This document shows positions 1 to 13,330 of a stretch of 64,000 bases of DNA, piece by piece. The notes under the pieces were generated by a model. That model ran no database searches. It was not told the origin of the DNA and worked only from the letters and a program-made list of their open reading frames with translations. The DNA is taken from NCBI GenBank assembly GCA_021234155.1, contig JAJEKV010000125.1:62001-126000 (forward strand), read 5' to 3'. The DNA comes from Isoetes taiwanensis. Lineage: Eukaryota; Streptophyta; Lycopodiopsida; Isoetales; Isoetaceae. Each line of letters begins with the position of its first letter. Within the stretch, counting starts at the first letter, position 1. The translations under genes and the position numbers were made by a program.

Positions 1-1400
1 CGTTCCTTTTTCCCCAGTAACTTCCTTTGCACTCAAACTTCCACTATCAAGTGGTATTTGCACGTCTTTCTCCTTGTAATTGCCGAATCCCTTGACTGCT
101 AAAGGATCTTTTTAGGTTCCATGCGAAATTTTCCATCTTTGAGCTCAAGAAGATGGTGATCCTGCAAAAGAACTGTCGGAACATAATGCTTAAGCAAACT
201 AACTTGAGGAGACTTTATGGACACTTAAGTATGGAGGATGTTATAGCTCATATACTAAGTTCTCCTCTTTCCTCGCTATCTTGAATGGTCATGTCCATCG
301 GAGATATCCAGATGAGATAATATGTGTATGTCGGCCTACCTTACTCGACCTCTACTTTGGGCTACCTACCTCACATTACTTTGATAATGTCTATATATAG
401 TAGTGTATCAAAAATAGCTCAAAGATGGAGTATAGCCATGTAAAGGCTAAGATTGAGGGTCCAAGTCCCTTATTTTGCTAATGTATGCAGTCCATTATCT
501 CTAGGATACTCTCTCATTGCACGATCTAGATGGGGTGCTAGGAATTATGAAGAAGTAGGATTCAGAGCAATGGTTGCTATTGTGGTGCAATACCCCCCTC
601 CTTCCTTTCTTTCTTTCTCTGCGGGCCTCATAGCCTAGCTTGGCCTTCTCACACATTCCATTCATTCCCTCTCATTCTGGACTAGTTACAGGTAAGGGGA
701 CTTGAACATCCACTTTTGCCCATTTTGCCTCCCATAAAGAAGAGCGTGTGCGTAACACCGCCTATGATATTCATCGGAGCTCCTCGTGAACCCAGAATAG
801 ATAATGATGGATCTACTAGATGATAAGGATGTCGCACATTTGTAATTATTTGATGCTTCCCTTCTTCCTTCCCTGTCTAAATTCACTATATCTTTATCAA
901 GTTCGAAGGAAAGGTGGCTGAATGGCCAAAAGCACATCCCTACAAAAGATGCATATTTTGTGGGTACCACGAGTTTAAAACCTACCCTTTTCATTGCTCA
1001 TCGCATCGAGTGGATCTTGCTGCTTTTTATATTTGGTAAGGGACAGACACTTGCATGTGCATGCCCTATTGAATTGCTCTCACTCACATATTCGATTGGC
1101 ACCAAATCAGTAGATGAGAACCAAGAGATGCTAGTTACCATGCTTTGTCTTTGAGCCCGTTGAAGCTCATGGCTGTTATGCTTCAGATGCAAGTAAAGAA
1201 GAGAGGGGAACGATAATATGATTGAGCCCTTGCATTACGCCCCCGTTTAACAACCTCAGGGCACATAGTCTCTTTGCTATGGCTTGTCCAAGGTGATTTA
1301 GAGTCGAGGCGCTCATGTACACGTAGCAAGCAATAGACAAGTAAGGATATAGTTTAGGACCAGGCTTTTGAGGCTTTTCAAATGCACCCAACTGCGTGTT
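1..1400. other. Non-coding stretch, no gene recognised
   Basis: I find no long reading frame or recognisable protein. The stretch lies downstream, in minus-strand sense, of the gypsy integrase remnant at about 1410-1545, so it may hold further decayed element sequence such as integrase core or LTR. No pair of LTRs is visible. A tRNA-like stretch near 905-995 is discussed under the rejected items. Confidence 0.4.
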
Positions 1401-1404
1401 TTCG

Positions 1405-2115
1405 ACACAATGCAGTCATGTGCGTCCCATCTGCTCTTTCTTTACGTGTTGGCATGATATGCATTGTTGAACATACTCTGTAATGTACTTCTTTATGCCG
1501 GACCAAAAGTAGATTCTTCTTATGCATATGTCTGATCAAATCATGGGTCTCATTTTTTGGCGTTCTTCTTTGTCATTCCTGGGAGTGATACTACTATGCG
1601 CGAGTAATCCTTGAGAACTTGCAATAATACCATGTTAGGTCCTGAAGCTATGTTCTTTGTCGTCGATCATTTATCGACTGTCCCAATCTTAGCGTGATTC
1701 ATGAATAAGCCATTAGCATTGGCTATGCAACCTAAGTACTCCACACTTGATATTGCAAAGGAATACTTGCTCGTTTTGCATATAGCTTGTTCTTTTAAGA
1801 ACATCAAATGCTTGCCTCAACTCCGTCATATGTTGAGCTATGGTCTTCGATTATGCGAGAACATTATCAAAGAAATTTATCCAAGTAGTCGCAAGAGATG
1901 TCATTCATCACGCTCATGACCATTGTTGATGCATTACATAGGCCCAAAAGGCATGATCTTGAACTTCTAATGGCCATATCATGTCCTGAAAGCAGTTTTG
2001 TGCATGTCTTCCTCTTTGATCGATTGGGTGATAGTCTGACCGAAGGTCGATCTTTGAGAATACCTTAGCATACCTTGTAGTTAATCAAAAAGATCATCTG
2101 CTCTCGGAAGAGGAT
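1405..2115 (-). pseudogene. Decayed Ty3-gypsy pol (reverse transcriptase to integrase zinc finger)
   Basis: Read on the minus strand with several frame changes, 2115 down to about 1690 gives recognisable Ty3-gypsy reverse transcriptase. It starts with a DDLFDQLQG-like piece, then FSKIDLRSxYHPI, an MPFG-like loop, a region corresponding to FVIVFLDDILVYSKT that is degraded here, and an HMTELRQAFDVL block. Further on, 1545-1410 reads RIYFWSGIKKYITEY followed by CISCQHVKKE, which is the H2C2 zinc-finger end that precedes gypsy integrases. The order RT then integrase on the minus strand is the normal pol order. Stops and frameshifts are frequent and no intact catalytic core remains, so this is a dead fragment. 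No primer-binding site or LTRs were seen, so its ends are approximate. Confidence 0.8.
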
Positions 2116-2231
2116 ATTATTCTTTATGATAATTATTGGCAAATAGAGGATCGACATGTTGAATTGAATTAAAATTGATTGTTAATGGAACCTAATACAA
2201 TAGATGCAGTAAACACATTACTTGTCAGAGT

Positions 2232-2312
2232 CAAGGAAACCCTACCCGGAAGGGTTTCGAGGGAAAAAACTTAATAGTAATGAGCCTACTGAGGAATATG
2301 TACATGTCAAAC
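2232..2312 (-). repeat. Diverged SINE fragment (family B, minus)
   Basis: In reverse complement this stretch shares the word order TTTTTCCCTCGAAA, CCGGGTAGGGTTT with the longer copies at about 34745-35010 (plus) and 57722-57880 (minus). It covers only the central part of the repeat. The assignment rests on similarity by eye and the limits are approximate. Confidence 0.45.
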
Positions 2313-3167
2313 TCTCTGCTCTCAGTATCTTAGTTGAAGAATTTTGTACTTTCTCTAACACCTCTAATATATAAATTGCTAGTGCAACCACTTCATACAT
2401 TTGTAGAAGCATATGTAGGGATTGATGTAGGGCCAAAAGAACTACATATTGTACCCTGATAGTCGTAAATGATGAACAAATATGGAGTGTACATCGTGCG
2501 TCTTCTAGTGTTCTCACCTGACAACACTCACAATTCTAGACTCCCTTGGTTCATCGAGCCATCTACCTGTCTCAATTCTGAGTTGGTGCACGATTGTGCA
2601 AATAGTTGTGATGCCCATATGTTTTTTCATAGTCATGTATGCCAATTGATATGCTTGCAGACCACGATCATAGCAGGGTTAATTATGGGTTGTCTTTATC
2701 TTTTGTCCATCCATAGCTTGATCAAGAATGGATTGCATTGACCAATGTAATTGTCATGGGAGGGCATTGTATTCATGTTGTACTAGTGTGGCACATTGGA
2801 TGAAACCTCCAAAATCAAGACGCGAAGTTGGAGACTACTCTGCTAGTAAAAATCCTGTTTTTGTGTGCTAGTGATGGCATCTGTAACTCGTCAAATACTC
2901 TCTCAAAAAATAAACTGCAGATCCCAGTTCTTTTCTAAATATGTATGAAATATCTAGCCCCTATCGAGCCTCCATTTATATGCCCAATCAACTAGTTGTT
3001 TGTACCATCCGTTGATTCTTAGGGCGGTTTTGCACGGGCCTCAAACTTGAAGGTTTTCTTGAGGCCACTTCCCATGATTGTCTGACCTCGAGGAACTCAG
3101 TTTTGTACTTGGACAAAAACTACTCCATAGCTGTGCTGAGGTCTTGGACCTGGTTTTGTAAAAAACA

Positions 3168-3190
3168 TTCAATTCAATTCAATTCAATTA
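3168..3190 (+). repeat. (ATTCA)n microsatellite
   Basis: Four to five units of ATTCA follow an A-rich stretch. A similar ATTCAATTC tail ends the minus-strand SINE B copy near 57735, so this may be the tail of another degraded SINE B insertion. That link is inference. Confidence 0.6.
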
Positions 3191-3731
3191 TTTTTTCTAG
3201 CAGCTTAACTTTGTGCCACTTGGATAACAAGAAACGATCTTTGGATCTGCCTAAATCGTCATGCAAGTGTAAGGGTCTGGTCACATAAAGTGAGCTTCTT
3301 CCCTGTCAATTGTCTAAAATGAAAAGGTCACATGCACCCAAATCCTGCTGTCTGAAAGAAGGAAGAAGGCTTATGCTATCGCCGCTTCATGTGACCCCAG
3401 CACAGAAAAGGCTTTCACATCAACAGGAAATAACCGATGTTTGACAAGTTCATGTCAACATACCCTAATACATATAAACCCAGTTTCAACCAACCATGTT
3501 TACTTTACACTCTTTTGTATGTGCTCTATATTTTGCCTGTCGTGGCGGATATTGGGTCCTTGTAACATTCCCGGGGTTCTGGAAAGTTTCAAACTGACCT
3601 GGCTATGATAATCAAAGGAGGAATTCTGTGTGTCAGGTCTTTGCATATGCTAATCAAAGATCGAACTGCACTATAAACTCCGAATGCGTGGCTAAATTTC
3701 GGTTAATGAAGCAGCGTTTCGATTTGAGGAA
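3191..3731 (+). promoter_or_regulatory. Upstream region of the ORP gene
   Basis: This is the sequence before the ORP start codon. There is an in-frame TAA at 3693-3695 and the next in-frame ATG is 3732, which fixes the start unless a 5' UTR intron exists. I could not identify a convincing TATA box or transcription start. Nothing else coding is seen between the SINE debris and the gene. Confidence 0.3.
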
Positions 3732-6700
3732 ATGTCTCATTCCAATTCACCCATAACTTCATCTAAGGCATGTGCCAGAAGAGCGGCTCCACTCCCAAAT
3801 GCCTATGAACAAGATGGTTGTAAGTCTCCTACCACAAAATCTCCCATCTCAAGATCTCCTAAAAAAAGTATCCCTTCCGCAGATTACTATGATGCCCTGG
3901 ATTTGCCAAAGGTAGCAGGAATACTTTACAAGTGGGTAAATATTGGCAAAGGTTGGAAAGCTAGGTGGTTTTGTCTCGAGGATGGGGTGCTATCTTATTA
4001 TAAGATTCGTGGGCCAGATAGGATTTCTATCAGTTCGGAAAAACTGAAGAATTTGAGAATCATAGGAGAGGAAGCACAGAGGCTGTTGAGGAAGCAGAAG
4101 AATACAACTTCAGTATATGAAAAACGGCCTAAAAGGGTATTGGGAGAGTTGCATCTGAAGGTAATTTCCTGATCTGCTTATCTGTGTGCAATTTTTCATT
4201 AGCATAATAAGTAGATGTTCAACATGGTTCGATGCTGCTAATCTGAATCATGCCATGGGCTGTCTCTATATGTGCATTTTGATTGAATCGAGTCCCTCAA
4301 AAAACATTTAGCAAGATAATGAGCCACATGGATCTCTGGTTATGTCAAGAGATAATGTGAAGCACATTTGAAAATCTGAAACCTTGGAAGATGTGTCTGC
4401 AAGAAGTAGAAGTTGCAACCAGATATGGGTATGAAACAATATAAATAGACACGTGTAGATGGGTCTTTAGAAAGGACGGTCTTATTGTGTCTTTGCATAA
4501 TGTAACTCGAAGGGGTTGGTCTTTGCAGATATTTGGGAATCTGAGTTGAGAGGCAAGTAGCACTTGGTCACATCACTTGCTTGAGTTGCTATTGTGAAGC
4601 CAACACTTTGTATCTAATGCAAGGTACTGAACACTCTGTGGAGTCAATTGCAGAGGTCCCAAGGGGATTCTTTGTGTAAATTGCAGCATAGCAAGAGGGG
4701 TCTCATTTAGTTAGGCGTACGAATTATGCCAACAGTACCAACCATTACTTCATGTTTCTATTTGCTTATTAGTTGATACAAAAAACATGGTTTTTGACAA
4801 AACATAGCCAATCACAAACCTAGTCAACATGAGTTTTTTTGTTTATCGATCTTTGCCACACAAAGGAAGTATTCAGCTAATAAACTTACTTAAGTGTTTG
4901 TCTTATGTGAGTGGCATCTTATCAGTGATCTGATTCTTTCATTCGATAATGCTGTTTGAATTTGGCTGCAGGTATCATCTTTCCGGGAAAGCAAGTCTGA
5001 TGACAGGAAGTTTTATGTCTATACTGGAACAAAAACTCTTTACCTTCGTGCTGAGTGCAAAGAAGACAAGGCGAGCTGGTTGGAGGCCTTTCAATGGGCC
5101 AAGGAGCTTTTTCCTAGAAGTTATTCCTCAACTGACATTGTAGTGCCTTCAGAGGTTCCTATTATGCCCACAGGGAGGCTTTGCCAAAAGCTGCAAGAGT
5201 TAGGCGTAAGCTCTGATGGCATCAAGGAATGCGAGGACATTGTATTGTCAGAATTTCAGAAGCTACAGCAAAAATTGCAGGACATGCGACAAAAGCAGCT
5301 TTGCTTAATTGAAAAGCTGAGATATCTGGAGGTCTTGCCATTTATTTATTACTCTTAACATTCTCGTTTTATAATTGTTTACATCCAAAAACCCGCATAG
5401 GTTCAAGGTTTTCTCGGTAGGCCAATCCTTGTAGATATGATGATCAACCTTTAGGAAATATCTAATTCAAAGGAACATTCCAACATCAATGAGTAGAGGG
5501 CCTTGGTTCTGACTCTAATTTAAATCTGCATTGTAGATGGTGTAAAATAAATTCATGCCTTGTCCAGGCATATTATTATAGTAAGTGCTGGCTTAGTTCT
5601 ATGGGTATCCTTCTGATTGTGTTGTTCAAAAGGCTGGTAATTACCTTGTGCCTGATTCTATGAGGACGAAGGCTGATCTTTAGGATAATCACGGACCGAA
5701 AAATACGGGAAGCCATTATATGGATGCCCTATTGATATTCGTTAAGGTTATATGGCAATATATCAGCTAGAGAAACCTGTAATATTCTTTTCAGGCCTTG
5801 AGTTTTGGAAGTGGCAGTCATTTCATGTGTGGTGGCCAATGTGCTTGTAAATGAATAAACTGGTATTGTGATTTGTAGGTCGAAAAATTCGACCTAGAGA
5901 CCACTGTTGTGGATGAGATGCAAAGTCAAGTTCCAGGTGGATCTGCAGTTGGAAGTTTGAAAGATCATGGTAAAAATTTGAATCACTTTTTCATTGTCTG
6001 AAAAGCAGGCATGCAAGCATTGGAGTTGCAAATCACTCGAATAGTCTCTTATAGTATACTTTGTTGTTTTTGTCAGTGCTTAATCTCTTAGGTGCAAGTG
6101 AAACAGACTCTGATGATGAAAGTGTTCAGCCATATACTGGAGCAGATTCTGAGGATGAAGATAACACGTTTTTTGATACACAAGAAGTTTTTGTTGATAG
6201 CAGTCACAGTCCCTCTTTCCCGGATGATGCAGTGGCAACTGAGTTAGCTCTTAGCGTTGGTTTTGGCTATCCTGTTATAGAGAGAAGAAAAAAATTACCG
6301 GATCCAAAGGAGCAGGAGAAGGCTGTAAGCTTGTGGTCCATGATCAGAGATAACATTGGCAAGGATCTTAGCAAAGTGTGCCTGCCTGTTTATTTCAACG
6401 AGCCATTGTCAACACTGCAAAAATGCTTTGAGGATTTAGAGTACTCCCAGTTACTTGACCAGGCCCAAGAATGGGGAAAGAAGGTATATGTTTTTTTCCC
6501 TTACATTCAAATAACATGTTGCTCTAAAGTACAAGATACTGTTATCATTTGTTTGCTTTAATAATGGGAGAATTAAAAAGTATAGCGTGTTCAGGGAGAT
6601 GGCTTGATGAGGATGTTACATGTAGCTGCATTTGCAGTATCTAGTTATTCTTCAACAGAAGGCCGACTCCGCAAACCTTTCAATCCTTTATTAGGGGAGA

Positions 6701-8059
6701 CATATGAAGCCGACTACCCAGATAAGGGACTGCGTTTTGTTTCAGAAAAGGTGCTTGCCTATGGATGTGTCTTAAATTTATGTGTCCATTTCTTTGTTTC
6801 GTATACATAGAAAAGGTGCTTTACTGGAATCTGGCAGGTTAGTCATCATCCGATGGTCATTGCTTGCCACTGTGAAGGGAGGGGCTGGAAGTTCTGGGGT
6901 GATAGCATGCTGAAGAGCAAATTTTGGGGTCGTTCCATTGAGCTTAACCCTGTTGGAATTCTTACACTCGAATTTGATGATGGTGAAGTTTTCCAATGGA
7001 GCAAGGTACTATTCTGTCCTTATCACAGTAAAAACCCTACGGGCAGAAGGATAGGATGAATAATAGTGCTGACATTGACAGGTGACTTCTTCTATAAATA
7101 ACTTGATCCTAGGAAAACTTTATGTTGATCATTATGGAACAATGAAGATACAAGGGAATCGGCAATTCTCGTGTAAAATGAAGTTCAAAGAGCAGTCTCT
7201 CTTGGAGAAGAACCCCCATCAGGTGATCACCAATAATTCTGTTCCTATCATGGCTTAATTAGGATGGTTCTTGTTCTGCTGGCTTGTACCAGCTTAATAA
7301 TAGCAATGTCTTTGTTTATTCTTAGGTCCAGGGCTATGTTCAAAGGGCAGATGGTGAAAATGTGGCAACATTAATTGGAAAATGGGATGAAAGCATATGC
7401 TATGTTCTCGGAGACCCTAGCACGAAACCTAATAAAAATGAAGCGAGACTGCTCTGGAAGAAGAATAAACCACCGACATTTCCTACACGATACAACTTAA
7501 CATCATTTGCAATCACTCTGAATGAGATTACTCCCGGACTGAAGGTAGGATTCACATGGTTATGAAGAACACATAAAGTTAATAAAAGAGCCCCCCCCCT
7601 CCAAATCACTGAGTTATAAGAGACACGGCTTGCAGGAGAAATTGCCTAGAACAGATTCAAGATTACGACCTGATCAGCGCCACTTAGAAAATGGAGAATA
7701 TGACCAGGCTAATGTGGAAAAGCAGCGGTTAGAACATAAACAACGGCAGGTAGACTCTTGTTCTTTCTCCTTTTTTTTTTCTTTTTGTTATTCTTATTCT
7801 TATTCTTATTTCTTATTTCTTATTCTTATTCTTGGATAGTTTGCACTTCTCAACTGTTCTTATCTGTGCATTTTATACAACTGAATTGCAGGCCCGGAAG
7901 ATACAAGAGACAGGCTGGGTTCCTAAGTGGTTCTCCTTGGACAAAGGTACATTTTGTTACAAGGGAGGGTACTGGGAAGCTCGGGAATTTGGCCAGTGGC
8001 AGAACTGTCCAGATATTTTTGGTCCTGATCCAATAGACGAGGGCCTATATAAAGATTGA
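3732..8059 (+). CDS. PH-domain oxysterol-binding protein-related protein (ORP)
   Basis: Ten exons join in frame to 745 codons: 3732-4160, 4972-5331, 5879-5969, 6092-6483, 6595-6750, 6838-7005, 7082-7222, 7326-7544, 7636-7749 and 7892-8059. All use GT-AG borders. A PH domain spans residues about 60-190 ([18 protein letters not shown] to SWLEAF), split by intron 1. A coiled coil follows at about 235-263. An acidic stretch contains TFFDTQE, resembling the FFAT motif that binds ER VAP proteins. The OSBP lipid-transfer domain runs from about 355 to the end. The family signature reads EKVSHHPM here instead of EQVSHHPP. Known ORPs exchange sterols or phosphoinositides at membrane contact sites, and plant members of this layout are the PH-containing ORP1/ORP2 groups. 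No stops or frameshifts are seen, so the gene looks functional. The exact paralogue is not assigned. Confidence 0.93.
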
Positions 8060-8583
8060 GATTTTGGCCATCTGAAGAAATGCATTCTTTCTGCTTCTCC
8101 AGTTAGCCCTTCCAGTATTCTTTTGTACATCATTGTAATAACGCCACTTCAGTAGTGGCATCACTTCAAATTTCGATTAACAAGCTTACCCAGTTTTGTG
8201 ATCAGAAAATTTGTAAACTTGAATTTTCGTGGATTTCTGCCGGATTTGCAGCCACGACAAGTAACTTTATATGGGTACAGCTTGAGTGGTCAAGAAGAAT
8301 CACAAACACAATCAGATTTTACAATTGTATTTTTTTTCAATCAATAGAAGCATTGTTCATTGGAGTTTCTTATATTTTGGGTATGCTTCTGTACATGTAA
8401 TTCAGCAGCAAATGGAGTTTATTATATTTTGAAAGGCCAATCATGTTTTTCGTTCTCAGCCAAAATAAATAGGAAAAAACTATGTTTTAACTGATTAATC
8501 AAAATCCTGCCCACGTCATTGTCCACGTAGATGAACCATAAGATAAGGGACGACGGACATAACTCAGAAAGTGGTGGCTGGCT
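8060..8583 (+). promoter_or_regulatory. ORP 3' region and RPL24 promoter region
   Basis: About 520 bp separates the ORP stop from the RPL24 start. It must hold the ORP 3' UTR and poly(A) site (an AATAAA-like AAATAAATAG lies near 8463) and the promoter of the plastid ribosomal protein gene. No clear TATA box was recognised. Confidence 0.4.
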
Positions 8584-9792
8584 ATGGCTATGGCGATGGC
8601 CTCGTTAAGCAGCTCCATGTCGGGGCTCTCTTTAGGTTCCGGATTTTCATCGAGCAGTTTCGTGGGCTCCTCATTGCCGCAGCCACAATTTCCTTCGTTA
8701 AAGAGCACGGTATTGTCCGCTTGGTCCATTCAAAGGCCCGTTTTGAAGAAAATTTTCTGGATTTGCTGATAGTTTTTTGTTTCCCGTTGAATGCAGGGCG
8801 TGAATCCAATTGTCAGAATGCTGGTACGCAATTTTATCTGTTTACGAATGCCTCATTACATAGATTCCGGCAATGTGTTGAATTTTTTTGATGATCATCG
8901 TGCTAGTTAATCAGGAAAATACTGCAAAATTTATGCTTTAATAAGTATGTATGCGAGTGTAAAAATCATTCTCGATGTTATACCAGCTCAGTAATCAAGC
9001 GTCTTTCTATTTGAGAGGGAAACTCATGCAAATAGCTGCCTCATTAATAATAATCAAGGCCATATAGCATGTATTCTAGTACTAAAAACTTTTAGAACTG
9101 GCCACATGATATCGAACAATTTCCACAGAGGTAAGTTGTAGTAGATAGCTAAGGTCAGGTATTATGCTGATATAGTTAATGTTTCTTTTTCCAGCTTAGG
9201 AAGTGGGAGCTGAAGAAGTTTAAAGACCCTGTGAAGATGCATGTGAAGGTTGGAGACACAATTAAAGTTATAGCAGGATCTGACAAGGGAAAGATCAGCG
9301 AAGTACTGAGAATATATCATAAAAGAAGCAAAGTTCTGGTAAAGGATGTTAACATCAGGACAAAGCATGTGAAGGGGAAAGAAAAGGGAGAAAGTGGCCA
9401 GATTGTTCAGGTATCGAGTTGTATAATTCATACGCTTAGTTATATTTTATTTGAAGTCTTCTTTGAAGTTATGTTAATTGAGGTTTGCTCTGAAGTATAC
9501 AAGCATTACCAAATTGTGTTATTTGGGATTACCAAATTGTGTTATTTGGGTGTTTGTTGTCATCTTTTGATCTTCCATACTGATTTGCATAGTGGCGTTT
9601 CAGGTTGAATTACCTGTGCATAGCTCTAATGTTATGCTGTACTCAAAGACAGCAAAAGTGACAAGCAGAGTGGGCCATAAAACCTTAGAAGATGGAACCA
9701 AGGTACGATATCTAATTAAGACTGGAGAAGTGCTTGATAGTGCAGAACAATGGAAAAAGGTACACAAGGAAAAGGAGAAGAAAAAGGAGTAG
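8584..9792 (+). CDS. RPL24: Plastid 50S ribosomal protein L24 precursor, nuclear encoded
   Basis: Four exons join in phase to 186 codons including the stop: 8584-8709, 8797-8823, 9195-9410 and 9604-9792. The first 45-50 residues are rich in Ser, Gly and Ala with almost no acidic residues, as expected for a chloroplast transit peptide. The mature part starts near [12 protein letters not shown]. It has the KOW motif [20 protein letters not shown] at residues about 66-86, then [20 protein letters not shown] and [20 protein letters not shown], all typical of the bL24 family and close to the Arabidopsis plastid protein, which is about 198 aa. L24 binds 23S rRNA early in assembly of the large plastid subunit. 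Exon 2 is only 27 bp and the first intron about 87 bp, so the transit-peptide junction is the least certain part. Confidence 0.92.
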
Positions 9793-12700
9793 GATTAATT
9801 TGTCTAAGTTTTGGTGCAGTGCTCCGGTTTAATTGTACCTTTGTATCATAAGAGCCAATCTGAAATTCATTTTTTCTCTCTATATCTATACTATAATTAA
9901 CATGGATGCATGTACCTTGTGAGATGTAAAATGAGTCGATGCCTAATGATCTGGAATTAGCAAGAAGAAATGTTATTAATAAGTTGTATTCATTGACAAG
10001 AGTTATACATCTCCAGTCAGTGAAGTGAACTGTCTAGTTTAATGTTGGAACTCCTTTGTCATGATTATAATAATTGAGCTTCATTAGATTTGAATGAATG
10101 AGTCCGAAATATTTTTGGACCTGTAGGATTTTTGCCTTCTCATATACCGACAAATGACCAAAGGAAATCCCTTTTCTTCACAAATTATTCTTCAAAATGA
10201 TACTTGCCATGCCGGATTTTTTCAAACCTATGGGGAGGAACTTCCTTTTTTTGAAGCGTGGATGAAGGCTAAATCGTTTTACAAAATTGAAGTCATAATT
10301 TGTTAAAAACTATACAGTTTATATACATGGTCTCATACATATTTGTACATATGTGGCCTATACATTTGTGCAGTTGGCACCATGTATCTAATTATCTAAT
10401 TGTATACATTTTTGCAGTTGGCACCATGTGCCTATTTATCTAATTGTGTTCATTATTCAATGGAATAGTCCGTCTAGTTCTTCTCTTTCCCAGCGGCTTC
10501 TCGCACAATCCTAAACAATTCTAAACATATACTACTAGGAAAGGTGTCCAATGTTGCTGGGCATATGTTGGGAACCGCTAAATGAAACTAGCTCTGATCC
10601 TTGCAAATTATGTGTGAAAGGATATGTTAAAGTTTTTTGTGTCTTTGCTCATCCATAGGTCGTTTTTAAAGCTAGCCAAAGGTGAAAGGGCCATGGCCTT
10701 TTTCTAAGATGGTCACCCTTTAACCCCCAAAAAAAAAAAAAAAAAAAGGGGGAGAGAAAGAAAAACTAGGAAGGAGGAGACAAGAAGGATTTGGCAAAGT
10801 TGAATTTGTTAGCGAGTTAGAAAAGTGCAATTTTGTAAAACGGAGTTGGAAAAGTGCAATTGGTAAAACTATAAGACACTTTTATGGTATTGGTTTCAAT
10901 TCAAAACCCAATCTGTAAAATGGAAGAATAGCTTGTATATGCTTGTAGTTTAGAGGGTTGGGCTGAATTGTCGCTTTTGTTTTTTCTTCCTTGCAGCCAA
11001 CTTGTCTTTTGTGGAGATGATCCCCTTTTTGTTCGAATTGCGACATGCCTTTCAGATAAGGGCATGATAGCAGCGATGATAGCAGCTACAAACAAGTCGT
11101 TTCTTATGATCTATTGTATTATAATCTTGCTTGTTCATCACGGTTCCTTGGCAGCACCATGTTATGTAAAATAGTTTTTGTAAAGTTGCTTTCTTTCTTT
11201 CTTTGTGGCTATATGTTTAAGATCATTCTTCATTTTGGTTATTTGTTGCAAGTTGAGTTAACTTTGAATCTATGAAAGAGAAACCTTGTATCTCACCAAG
11301 CCATAATTGTATTTTATAGCAAGCTCAATATATGATGGAGGCAAGTATAAGGAAACAACATTGCTTGATTCTTAATCCTGGACATGCCTAGATAAAATAA
11401 GTGGCAGCCAAAGCTATTGGATGATCAAACTAATCTTTTGACATCATGGTTTTAACTTTAAAAGAAGAAAGTACTCTAAATGTCATGAGATTAGCATAGG
11501 TCCATATCATTTCTTGCTATAACATGGAAAACTAAAGTTAGAAGCATCTAAAATAAATGCATACTTTATGATAAACATTTACATAAGGTAGGTGATGCAT
11601 AGAAAAATTTTCATTTATGTTCATCATAAATAAGAAGACATCGTATGAAATCCTTCTGCATGAATCGATGTTGATTTTGCAGGAAATGATCTTGAGAATA
11701 GCAGTTCAACCACGTGACATGCTTTTAGATTAAGCAATAGTGTGCTTGCATGGGCTTCAAAAGCTAATGACTATTATTACTACCAAGGCTGAGTTTTGAT
11801 TATGCACCGGACTCAAAATAGATGAGTCTTTCTTCTAAGCTTAAGGGGTGAGGCTCCTGGTACCAAATGCATTTCACAATGGAGAATATATATTTTTCAG
11901 TCTTTAGAGAAGTCTTTACTTGTCTAAGACTGATGATGTTTAATAATTGAGAAATGATACTTGTGGAATGTCTCATTAGATTAATATCTGAAGGTGAACT
12001 AACCCATTGAACTTGATCGCAATACCCCTCCAAATGATGCACTTTATTACGAAGCAGCTCTTCATCTGCCTCTTCATCTGCAAAACAAACAAAGCTAGTA
12101 GCAAATACAACTTCACTTATAGCTAGACTTTTGGCTCAAATTCAAAGTCCCAGCACAAATTTACCACCCAACCGGGGCCATGCTTGAGAATATTACAAGC
12201 AGGCATCTTTTACTCATCTCAATTCTAAGAATATGATAGAGCAACCTCTCTATCTTCTCCACGTTTTTGTTGACAATTTAACAAGAAGAGATATGAATTT
12301 GGCTTCAGATTTGGGTAACAAACAAACAAGATCCATTTAGCGTTCATCTAAATTCGAATGGCCTATCAACTACAATAATGCTCTATAATAAAAGTCATGA
12401 GCTTCTTTTCATGGACTTTACCTTTTCTAAAAGCAATCTCGCCACATTTAATTACATTGGTTATTTCCAAAGTTCCATTAGTTATCACGAATCTAGCTAT
12501 TATATTTATGAGTATTCAACGGTCCAATATTTTCTTGCCATGCTTCACCTCTGTGTTCTTCCATCAAGTCCCCTGAACTGCTTCCCCGAACTTATGCCAT
12601 AACAATTCCATCCCTTCTCAAGACCGATCAATCCCAATCATCTCTCTTGCGAGAGTAACCTCTATAAAGACTGATCTAACTTCTAGCTCAATCATCTACC

Positions 12701-13330
12701 TTAAAGATTTCCATCCCATCTCAAGGACTGATCGAACTCGATCATCTGCCTTGAGAAGTAACAACCTTTTCCCAAAGCTAGTCAACTGACTATCTGCCCA
12801 CTTCATCTCCAAGGCTGGTAAACTTACCATCTATCCTTGAGAGGCATCTCTACAAACATACTTAAGATCTAGTTATTGCATGTTGCAGTCACAATAGCCT
12901 CCTTGTATCCTTGCTTAAGAGCAACATTTGATTAAAGGAAACTCTTTCATCAACTCAAATTAGATGAAAACCATGCTCAGTCAATCCAAGACTCATATGC
13001 ACACATAAACTGCTTGTTTTCAATACTCCTTTACCTTATAAATTTGCAACCACCTAACATCTTCTACATTATTTTCATTGTTGCAAATCCGACGCTTCCT
13101 CTACTACAAAATCTGGTGCTTGCTAAGGCATTGCTGTTGTTGATTAATACTGCTACTGTCCAGTGATTTTGGAATACTGGAGTGATGTTTCTTGTGATCT
13201 TTGTGCGTATTTAAGTTTTATGCCTATCAATCAATCTTTTTAATTTGGAAGTTTCCGGTTTGACTAAAAAGTTTTTGGAATTTTTTTTTTTAATCGATTT
13301 CCTATGATTTTAAGATTTATGGTCGCCGAA
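9793..13330. other. Non-coding stretch, no gene recognised
   Basis: AT-rich sequence without a convincing reading frame. A 19-base A run at about 10729-10747, followed by Gs, may be a retroposon tail. From about 12590 to 12780 there are diverged repeats containing variants of GACTGATCNAACTC and AATCATCT. Their period is irregular and no function is apparent. Confidence 0.4.

Noticed and set aside
905-995. tRNA-like stretch (GGTGGCTGAATGGCC ... AAAACCTACCCTTTTC), perhaps a Ser/Leu-type tRNA or SINE head
   Set aside because: A box A-like word is present, but there is no acceptable box B (GGTTCGANNCC), the anticodon loop is not normal and the acceptor stem pairs poorly. Not supported as a tRNA gene or SINE.
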